Shown: positions 7,330-13,142 of the stretch, one piece after another
How positions within the stretch are numbered: position 1 is the stretch's first letter
Layout: every line of letters begins with the position of its first letter
Origin: Bacteroidales bacterium
GTDB taxonomy: Bacteria > Bacteroidota > Bacteroidia > Bacteroidales > UBA12077
Length of the DNA: 15,482 nucleotides
Assembly (NCBI GenBank): GCA_030156305.1
Contig: JASGMZ010000041.1
Location: 1 to 15,482, forward strand
Reading direction: 5' to 3'
Program-made: the position numbers and the translations under genes
Notes under the pieces: model-generated
The model's input: only the letters and a program-made list of their open reading frames with translations
The model's database searches: none
What the model was told of the DNA's origin: nothing

Positions 7330-8934
7330 TTAAGGTAGAGTTAATACTTGTTTTTGGTATTTATCCCATTCTTTTATTACTTCAACAGCTTTATTAAATC
7401 CTTTATCGCGGGTATTTACTATTTGGAAATATTCATTCATATCCCATAAATCGCGAGCAATTAATCCTTTCACGATTAAACTGAAGTTTTCCTTAGAATT
7501 TTCATACTCTTCGTCGGTAACTTCAACATTATGTTTTTTACCGTACTCACGCAGCTCTTTTAAAATCCTTTCATCGACTTTAAATTTGTTATTAAATGCC
7601 TGAAAATCATTATAAGTTGATTTTAATTTTTTCCGGTTTTTATCGATATATTCTAGTACAAAAGAATTTAATAATCCTTGTCGTACCATTTTACTATAAT
7701 AATCGGTTACCGAAGTTGTATCTAAAGGAACAAAGATATCGGGCATAATACCACCACCACCATAAACGAGGCGTTTATTTTTTAAAGTATAGTATTTCAA
7801 CGAATCAGGTAAATTAATACTGTCTTTATTGACAAACTCACCATGTTCGAAGCGGTTTAACAATTCTTTGGCATATTCCTCTGAACCATTCTCATAAGGT
7901 TTTTGTATCAACCTACCGGTTGGTGTATAATAACGAGCTACTGTAAGCCGAATCATCGATCCATCGGGCAAATACATAGGTTTCTGAACCAATCCTTTAC
8001 CAAAAGACCTTCTTCCAATAATTATACCTCTGTCCCAATCCTGAATGGCTCCCGAAACAATTTCGCTGGCAGAAGCTGATCCTTCATCAATTAGAATCAC
8101 TACTTTGCCTTCTTTAAAAATACCGTTACTTGTCGAGAAGTTTTCCATTCTCGGTACTTTCAGCCCTTTAGTATAAACAATTAATTTATCCTTTTCCAAA
8201 AACTGGTCCGCAAGCTCAACTGCTTTATCTAAATAACCTCCTCCATTTCCTCTAAGATCAAGGATAATTGAATTTGCTCCCTGTTTTTTTAAGGCAGTTA
8301 TTTTTTCTTTAAATTCATCAACGGTTGTCATGGCAAACCGATTGATTTTAATATATGCAATCTCTTGATCTACCAGGTATGCAGCATCAACACTGTAGAT
8401 AGGTATTTTGTCGCGAATAATCGTAAAATATAAAATTTCACTAACTCCTTTACGCTTAATGCCCACATGTACTTTAGTTCCTTTTTCACCCAGCAAACGA
8501 TCACGTACACCTGTGGTTGAAATATCGACACCAGCTACATTTTCGCCATCAATTTCAACAATTCGATCGCCTGCCCGAATCCCCACCTTTTCCGATGGGC
8601 CTCCTGAAATTGGAGAAATGACATAGATGGTATCCTCTAAAATATTGAACTGAATGCCAATTCCTTCAAAGTTTCCTTCTAAAGGTTCATTCATTTCTTT
8701 CACCTCATCGGCAGGAATATAAACAGAGTGCGGATCAAGATCTTTTAAAATATTTACAATTGCATCCTCAACTATTTTTTCCGAATTAACAGAATCAACA
8801 TAATACGAAGATATATACCCCAAAGCGCGGCTAAATTTAAAAATATCTTCGGTTAAATATTGTGAAAATAGCTGAAAGGGTAAAACAAGTAAAAACAGAG
8901 TGATATATATATAATAAATACGTTTTTTCATCAT
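7330..8934 (-). CDS. S41-family carboxy-terminal processing protease (CtpA-like) with PDZ domain
   Basis: This 534-residue protein has an N-terminal signal sequence or anchor (KKRIYYIYITLFLLVLPFQLFSQ), so it acts in the periplasm. A PDZ domain spans ~88-172 (GIGIQF, GIRAGDRIVEIDG). The S41 catalytic core follows, with DLRGNGGGYLDKAVELAD at 226-243. The catalytic Ser/Lys dyad is S288 in GSASASEI and K313 in RSFGKGLVQ, 25 residues apart as in D1 protease and Tsp/Prc, with Q317 next to it. Such proteases trim or degrade proteins from exposed C-termini. The C-terminal ~170 residues (FVNKDSINLPD onward, with YGGGGIMPDIFVPLD) are the extension usual in Bacteroidota homologues. The start may be either of two adjacent ATGs (8934 or 8931). 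It follows siaC2 by 47 bases, so it may be the last gene of the guaA-siaB2-siaC2 unit. All catalytic residues are present. Confidence 0.92.
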   Translation of the reverse strand: MMKKRIYYIYITLFLLVLPFQLFSQYLTEDIFKFSRALGYISSYYVDSVNSEKIVEDAIVNILKDLDPHSVYIPADEVKEMNEPLEGNFEGIGIQFNILEDTIYVISPISGGPSEKVGIRAGDRIVEIDGENVAGVDISTTGVRDRLLGEKGTKVHVGIKRKGVSEILYFTIIRDKIPIYSVDAAYLVDQEIAYIKINRFAMTTVDEFKEKITALKKQGANSIILDLRGNGGGYLDKAVELADQFLEKDKLIVYTKGLKVPRMENFSTSNGIFKEGKVVILIDEGSASASEIVSGAIQDWDRGIIIGRRSFGKGLVQKPMYLPDGSMIRLTVARYYTPTGRLIQKPYENGSEEYAKELLNRFEHGEFVNKDSINLPDSLKYYTLKNKRLVYGGGGIMPDIFVPLDTTSVTDYYSKMVRQGLLNSFVLEYIDKNRKKLKSTYNDFQAFNNKFKVDERILKELREYGKKHNVEVTDEEYENSKENFSLIVKGLIARDLWDMNEYFQIVNTRDKGFNKAVEVIKEWDKYQKQVLTLP

Positions 8935-8981
8935 TTCAAAATTTTTAGATTATCTTAAAGTATAACAAATATTATATAAAA

Positions 8982-9380
8982 TTAGTTTCTTGGCCTTAAA
9001 TTAAAGGGGATCTTTATTACATCCGATAAATCTTCACCATCTTCAAAAATCTGATCATCAACATCTTCATAATACCAATCGACGGTTATTTTTGCTTTTT
9101 TTTGATATAGTTTTTTAAAATAATCTAAAATTTGAAGAATATATTTAGAAGAAGCCGAATTCATGTAATCAAGGTCAAACAATAAATTAAAATGAAAATC
9201 TTCAAGTTTTTCGTTATGTAAGATATTGTTTACGTACATTTCTATTTTATAAATAATGGATTCATAAAATGCAACTACATCCTCAGGACGAGATGTCCCA
9301 ATTAATTCAAATTTTCGATTATTTATATCAAAATGAATTTTAGGAGTAAATTCGGTTGATTCAATATAAAGATTTTCCAT
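8982..9380 (-). CDS. SiaC-family regulatory phosphoprotein (DUF1987), copy 2, divergent
   Basis: This 132-residue protein is a second member of the SiaC/DUF1987 family. It shares with copy 1 the N-terminal TPKIHFDINNRKFELIGTSRPED block, the core LDYMNSASSKYILQILDYF, and the C-terminal VDWYYEDVDDQIFEDGEDL followed by IKIPF. The residue aligned with the Thr68 phosphosite of SiaC is Ser75 here (NSASSK instead of NTSSSK), so a phosphorylatable hydroxyl is kept but changed. It is about six residues longer between the N-terminal block and the core. It follows siaB2 with a 16-base gap, the same order as copy 1, and probably serves as that kinase's substrate. No effector is visible; the nearest downstream gene encodes a periplasmic protease. 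Confidence 0.83.
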   Translation of the reverse strand: MENLYIESTEFTPKIHFDINNRKFELIGTSRPEDVVAFYESIIYKIEMYVNNILHNEKLEDFHFNLLFDLDYMNSASSKYILQILDYFKKLYQKKAKITVDWYYEDVDDQIFEDGEDLSDVIKIPFNLRPRN

Positions 9381-9396
9381 TTATTTTGAAGTCTTT

Positions 9397-9912
9397 TTAT
9401 TTCTTATTAATCAATATTTCGAGCGTGTAATATAAGAATTTATTGTCAATTTTTTGAAACGAATATTTAATTTTATTTCGTGCCACCTTGGCAATTCGTA
9501 TCAGTCCAATACCGGGTGATTGCTTAACACTGTAAATTTCGTTTTTTAAAATTTCCTTATACCATTTTCGCAATTCAGGTAATCCAACATCATTTATTTT
9601 ATCGAGATGGCCTTTCAATTTATTTACATCTTTATGTTGGATTGGGTTGGACGCAATTAATCGATAAAATTTATTTTCGTTAAGGATTTTAAATACAGGA
9701 AAAAATTCAGCATGATTAAATGATGTAATTTTATTTGAGGTATACCTGTAATTATTCTCAAGCATTTCCACCATTACAATCTGTATTTTATTAGACATTA
9801 AATCGTTTAACGCTCCCGATTGTTGCAGTTCAAACAACTCTTTAAGTAATTTGTTTACAATGGTATAATTAAAAAAACCTTTGTAATATAATATGGGTTT
9901 ATTATTGTCCAT
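9397..9912 (-). CDS. SiaB-like protein kinase (DUF6272-type), copy 2, divergent
   Basis: This 171-residue cytoplasmic protein is a distant paralogue of the SiaB kinase encoded about 5 kb to the left. The N-terminal strand ILYYKGFFNYTIVNKLL matches LLAYKGSITAQLI. The N-box is VEMLENNYRYT with E49 and N53 aligned to E60 and N64 of copy 1, but the two histidines are replaced by Arg and Tyr. The ATP lid is QSPGIGLIRIAKVAR, keeping GxGL but lacking the KGGGG run. The middle helix (NKLKGHLDKINDVGLPELRKWYKEIL) is well conserved. It could be an active kinase with altered nucleotide handling, or a scaffold or antagonist. Its gene lies 30 bases after guaA and 16 before siaC2, with no visible promoter or terminator in the guaA gap, so read-through from guaA is likely. 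Confidence 0.75.
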   Translation of the reverse strand: MDNNKPILYYKGFFNYTIVNKLLKELFELQQSGALNDLMSNKIQIVMVEMLENNYRYTSNKITSFNHAEFFPVFKILNENKFYRLIASNPIQHKDVNKLKGHLDKINDVGLPELRKWYKEILKNEIYSVKQSPGIGLIRIAKVARNKIKYSFQKIDNKFLYYTLEILINKK

Positions 9913-9942
9913 CCTTTAATACTGGAGTAAAAAAATTCTAAG

Positions 9943-11475
9943 TTATTCCCACTCAATGGTTGCTGGTGGTTTTGAACTTATATCATAAACAACCCGGTTT
10001 ATTCCTTTTACATTATTAATAATTTTATTAGAGATATCGCTTAAAAAATCATAGGGTAAATGCGACCAGTCGGCAGTCATCCCATCTGTAGAAGAAACAG
10101 CTCGCAAGGCAACAGCATTTTCATAAGTTCGCTCGTCACCCATAACTCCTACCGATTGAACAGGAAGCAAAATTGCTCCTGCCTGCCACACTTTATCGTA
10201 TAAATCGTATTTCTTTAACCCTTCAATATAAACATCGTCAACCTCTTGTAATATATGAACTTTTTCGGGTGTGATATCTCCCAATATTCGAATAGCTAAT
10301 CCCGGCCCGGGAAATGGGTGACGGCTAATCAGCTCTTTTTTAATACCCAGGGATGCTCCTACTCGTCTTACTTCATCTTTAAACAGTAATTTTAAAGGCT
10401 CTACTACTTTTAAATGCATTTTTTCAGGTAAGCCACCTACATTATGATGAGATTTAATGGTAACCGAAGGCCCGTTAACAGAAACCGATTCAATAACATC
10501 GGGATAAATGGTACCCTGAGCCAACCATTTAACATCTTTAATTTTATGTGCTTCCTGGTCGAATATCTCAATAAAAACACGGCCAATAATTTTCCGTTTC
10601 CCTTCGGGATCTGCAACACCTTTTAACTGTCTTAAGAATTGTTCTTTAGCATCAACACCTACCACATTCAATCCCATATCTTTGTAGGATTCAATTACTT
10701 TTTCAAATTCATTTTTCCTCAATAAGCCATTATCAACAAATATACAAGTAAGATTTTTGCCAATGGCTTGATGCAAAAGAACAGCGGCTACAGAAGAATC
10801 AACACCTCCCGATAATCCCAGCACAACTTTATCGTTGCCCAATTTTTCTTTAAGCTCTTTTATGGTATCGTCAGCAAAAACGGTTGGAGTCCAATCTTGT
10901 TTACAAACACAAATATCCACTAAAAAATTCTGTAATAACTGCCTGCCTTGTGTTGTATGATAAACTTCGGGATGAAACTGTATCCCATAGGTTTCTTCAT
11001 TCATTATTTTAAAACCTCCAAACCGAACATCACTGGTGCTGGTTATTACCTGAAAATTATCAGGTAATTTGGTAATTGTATCCCCATGCGACATCCATAC
11101 CTGGGTGTTTATTTCCAACCCTTTCATTAATTTATTTTCTGTATCGATATGGCTTAATCGTGCACGCCCATACTCCCTGTGTTTAGAAGGCATTACTTCA
11201 CCTCCGTAATTTTGTGCTAAAAATTGAGCCCCATAACATACGCCCAACAAGGGTAACTTAGCTTTAATTTTCGATAAATCAGGGATTGGGGCATTTTTAT
11301 CACGAACAGAAAATGGGCTTCCGGATAAAATTACTCCTTTAAATGAAGAATCAAGGGTTGGAATTTTACTAAAAGGATGAATCTCGCAATAAACATTCAA
11401 CTCTCTAACTCTTCGGGCAATTAACTGAGTATACTGTGAGCCAAAATCAAGGATAAGAATTTTTTCGTGCATCAT
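9943..11475 (-). CDS. guaA: GMP synthase (glutamine-hydrolysing)
   Basis: This 510-residue protein converts XMP to GMP using ATP and glutamine, the last step of guanylate synthesis, in the cytoplasm. The class I glutamine amidotransferase domain (~1-190) has the nucleophile C80 in GVCYGAQ and the H168/E170 pair in GIQFHPEVYH. The ATP-pyrophosphatase domain has the P-loop LSGGVDSS at 221-228 and VDNGLLRKNE. The C-terminal dimerisation domain carries SRHPFPGPGLAIRILG and ends KPPATIEWE, the standard C-terminus. The length is normal for bacterial GuaA. The first of two adjacent ATGs is used. A TATCTTTG -7 box lies 34 bases upstream, and a terminator hairpin just beyond that separates it from the 6S RNA gene. 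siaB2, siaC2 and ctpA follow closely on the same strand. Confidence 0.97.
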   Translation of the reverse strand: MMHEKILILDFGSQYTQLIARRVRELNVYCEIHPFSKIPTLDSSFKGVILSGSPFSVRDKNAPIPDLSKIKAKLPLLGVCYGAQFLAQNYGGEVMPSKHREYGRARLSHIDTENKLMKGLEINTQVWMSHGDTITKLPDNFQVITSTSDVRFGGFKIMNEETYGIQFHPEVYHTTQGRQLLQNFLVDICVCKQDWTPTVFADDTIKELKEKLGNDKVVLGLSGGVDSSVAAVLLHQAIGKNLTCIFVDNGLLRKNEFEKVIESYKDMGLNVVGVDAKEQFLRQLKGVADPEGKRKIIGRVFIEIFDQEAHKIKDVKWLAQGTIYPDVIESVSVNGPSVTIKSHHNVGGLPEKMHLKVVEPLKLLFKDEVRRVGASLGIKKELISRHPFPGPGLAIRILGDITPEKVHILQEVDDVYIEGLKKYDLYDKVWQAGAILLPVQSVGVMGDERTYENAVALRAVSSTDGMTADWSHLPYDFLSDISNKIINNVKGINRVVYDISSKPPATIEWE

Positions 11476-11508
11476 TTATATTTTTTCGGGCAGTAAATAA
11501 AATCTTTG

Positions 11509-11516
11509 CAAAGATA
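11509..11516 (-). promoter_or_regulatory. -7 promoter box for guaA
   Basis: On the minus strand this is TATCTTTG, an exact TAnnTTTG match and identical to the pnuC box. The -33 region is a T-run from the preceding terminator rather than a clean TTTG. The start site would be near 11503, with a leader of about 28 bases. Confidence 0.5.
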
Positions 11517-11534
11517 ATATTAATGAATAAAAAA

Positions 11535-11552
11535 AGTCCCGAAACCGGGACT
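11535..11552 (-). terminator. intrinsic terminator of the 6S RNA gene
   Basis: AGTCCCG (11535-11541) and CGGGACT (11546-11552) form a 7-bp stem with an AAAC loop. It is flanked by A-runs on the plus strand, so on the minus strand the stem is followed by seven T's. It ends the RNA gene that lies between rnz and guaA and would also stop read-through from rnz. The flanking runs make it potentially bidirectional, but no plus-strand gene needs it. Confidence 0.85.
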
Positions 11553-11560
11553 AAAAAAAA

Positions 11561-11800
11561 GCAGATTTATTTAAATTTCCCTAAAATATCTTTTACACCA
11601 CATTGCAACTATAGGTTCATAACTACCTGACATTAAGAAGAGTCATTTTAAAAAATTTCTGCAGGTATCACTACGGATTTTTTTCGGTAGAATGGGACTG
11701 CTTTATAACCCATCAGGCCATATACCTGTTTTACCTTTTGTGTAGACTCAGTGCATGGATGTTTCATAAGTGTACATTTTTATGGTTATTTTGTAAGAAG
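11561..11800 (-). ncRNA. ssrS: 6S RNA (Bacteroidota type)
   Basis: This is a non-coding stretch with its own promoter and terminator and a nested secondary structure. On the minus strand, 11798-11792 pairs with 11597-11589 (closing stem with a 2-base bulge) and GAGTC (11749-11745) pairs with GACTC (11644-11640). CAGGTAT (11728-11722) pairs with ATACCTG (11668-11662). Inside that are two small hairpins: GATGGG/CCCATT at 11714-11691 and CTAC/GTAG at 11690-11671. Between the second and third stems is a large open bubble (about 16 by 18 bases), the hallmark of 6S RNA, which mimics an open promoter and binds housekeeping RNA polymerase. The 5' bubble strand is complementary to TACCTTTTG (11732-11740), close to the phylum's -7 box, as expected if it serves as template for product RNAs. 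tmRNA, RNase P RNA and SRP RNA motifs are absent. The assignment comes from structure and context. The exact 5' and 3' ends are estimates, and the primary transcript may reach 11535. Confidence 0.78.
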
Positions 11801-11802
11801 CC

Positions 11803-11831
11803 CAAATTCTACGATTCTCTTTCTAATTCAA
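11803..11831 (-). promoter_or_regulatory. promoter of the 6S RNA gene, overlapping the rnz stop codon
   Basis: On the minus strand this has TTG (11831-11829), 17 bases, then TAGAATTTG (11811-11803), close to TAnnTTTG with one extra base in the spacer. The TAG of this box is also the rnz stop codon. The start site would lie near 11797-11800, at the base of the closing stem of the RNA. Confidence 0.55.
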
Positions 11832-12738
11832 CTACATACTTTTCTCCGTCTTCTGCCGGAAATACCGGGTTAAATACCTTCCTTGCTTCTTCAACTAAAG
11901 GTGTAACATCCTTGTACCTGCCCGAAAAATGTCCAATAATTAATTTCCTGACATTCGCTTTTTGAGCAATGGTAGCTGCTTGCTTTGCTGTTGAATGGCA
12001 GGTTTTTTTAGCCTGACTGCTTAATTGTTCAGTGAATGTAGCTTCATGAAAAAGTAAATCTACATTTTGTATTATAGAAATTATTTTTTCCGAATAAGCT
12101 GTATCGGTACAATAGGCATACGAACGTTGTTTGTAAGGTGGCAAAGTTAATTCAGCATTAGGAATAATCTGTTTTTCAGACAATTTAAAGTCAGCTCCCG
12201 CTTTAATATTTTGTCTTTCTCTTATAGGAATTTCGTATTGTTGAACTACATTTTTCCTCAAATTTCGTAGATGTGGTTTTTCTTTAAACAGAAAACCGCA
12301 GGTTGGAATTCTGTGTTTTAAAGGAATTGTTTCCACCGTAATTCTTTTATCCTCATAAATAATCTCATTTTTTTCAGGATGTAAATGATGATAAACAATA
12401 GTAAATGGGAGTTTTCGCTCAAAATAAGCGATATGGTTTTCTAAAATATGCTCCAGCTCTTTATGTGCGTAAATATGTAAATCGGTTTGTCGATTTAACA
12501 AACTAAAGGTTGATATTAATCCAAACAAACCAAAAATATGATCCCCATGTAGATGACTGATAAAGATATGGTTAATTTTTCCAAACCTGATTTTATTTTT
12601 ACGAATCTGAAGTTGCGTACCTTCACCACAATCGATTAAAAAAAACCGCTCATGAGCATTGAGCACATGAGCGGTTAAGTTTCTTTTCGAAGTTGGAACA
12701 GCAGAGCTGCTTCCGAGAATTGTTAATTCAAAGGTCAC
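11809..12738 (-). CDS. rnz: ribonuclease Z (tRNA 3' endonuclease)
   Basis: This 309-residue metallo-beta-lactamase-fold enzyme cleaves the 3' trailer of tRNA precursors. The N-terminal ELTILGSSSAVPTSKRN and FLIDCGEGTQLQIRK are typical of the family. The zinc-binding motif HLHGDH gives H62, H64, D66 and H67. Further ligand motifs are PLKHRIPTCGF, the Asp in YCTDTAY, and IGHFSGRY near the C-terminus. A glycine- and proline-poor insertion around 150-215 (EKPHLRNLRKNVVQQYEIPIRERQNIKAG) fits the exosite arm region of the ElaC family. The length is that of the short bacterial form. It follows the STAS gene by six bases and probably shares the rpsA transcript. A strong terminator-like inverted repeat lies within codons 20-35 (12638-12676), which could tune expression. 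The stop codon overlaps the 6S RNA promoter. Confidence 0.95.
   Translation of the reverse strand: MTFELTILGSSSAVPTSKRNLTAHVLNAHERFFLIDCGEGTQLQIRKNKIRFGKINHIFISHLHGDHIFGLFGLISTFSLLNRQTDLHIYAHKELEHILENHIAYFERKLPFTIVYHHLHPEKNEIIYEDKRITVETIPLKHRIPTCGFLFKEKPHLRNLRKNVVQQYEIPIRERQNIKAGADFKLSEKQIIPNAELTLPPYKQRSYAYCTDTAYSEKIISIIQNVDLLFHEATFTEQLSSQAKKTCHSTAKQAATIAQKANVRKLIIGHFSGRYKDVTPLVEEARKVFNPVFPAEDGEKYVVELERES
12638..12676 (-). terminator. terminator-like hairpin inside the rnz coding region
   Basis: AACCGCTCATG (12644-12654) and CATGAGCGGTT (12666-12676) are perfect 11-bp inverted repeats with an 11-base loop. In the sense direction of rnz the stem is followed by a further six T's (codons for Phe-Phe-Leu). 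It therefore has the full form of an intrinsic terminator, 60-100 bases into the gene. Whether it acts in translated mRNA is unknown; ribosomes close behind polymerase would normally prevent folding. The structure is seen directly; the role is inferred. Confidence 0.5.
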
Positions 12739-12744
12739 ATCTAC

Positions 12745-13113
12745 TTATTTTTTATTGTTTCGTTCTTCCTCTTCTGCCTTAACAATATCTACTGCTTCTT
12801 CATTTGAATAAGCAATATTTAATACGGTATCCAACTGCGATATGGTAATTAATCTATCTACAGCATCGTTTAATCCTGTAAGTACAAATGTACCATTAGC
12901 GTTTTTACAAAGACGATTGGCAACCAAAATAGCACTTAAACCGGAAGAATCACAATAACGACAGTTACTTAAATCAAGTATAATGTTTTTTTCTCCTTTA
13001 CCAGAGATTAAAACCAATTCGGATTTCAAACTGGGAGCGACATTGGTGTCCAATTTCTCCTCCATTACTTGAATTAAAGTATACTTTTCCAGTTTTTCAA
13101 TCTTAAATTCCAT
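12745..13113 (-). CDS. STAS-domain protein, anti-sigma factor antagonist-like
   Basis: This 122-residue cytoplasmic protein is a single STAS domain of the SpoIIAA/RsbV type. The signature is IILDLSNCRYCDSSGLSAILVANRL. S56 in DSSGL aligns with Ser58 of Bacillus subtilis SpoIIAA, the residue phosphorylated by the partner kinase. A beta strand (TFVLTGLNDAVDRLITISQLDTVLNI) and a charged Lys/Glu/Asn tail follow. In partner-switching systems the unphosphorylated antagonist binds an anti-sigma or other kinase and releases its target. No cognate HPK/RsbW-type kinase or PP2C phosphatase lies in the window. The gene is 29 bases after rpsA and six bases before rnz, with no terminator between, so it is probably made from the S1 transcript. 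Its output is unknown. Confidence 0.88.
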   Translation of the reverse strand: MEFKIEKLEKYTLIQVMEEKLDTNVAPSLKSELVLISGKGEKNIILDLSNCRYCDSSGLSAILVANRLCKNANGTFVLTGLNDAVDRLITISQLDTVLNIAYSNEEAVDIVKAEEEERNNKK

Positions 13114-13142
13114 AATTTAAAAATTTAAATTAAATAAAAGTA

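Noticed and set aside
11561..11800. tmRNA, RNase P RNA or SRP RNA in the rnz-guaA gap
   Set aside because: No CCA-ended tRNA-like arm, no RNase P conserved core and no SRP GGAR-type loop is visible; the large bubble and single long arm fit 6S RNA better.
11738..11965. Plus-strand frame over the 6S RNA and the end of rnz
   Set aside because: It is antisense to two well-supported features, and its composition is not protein-like.
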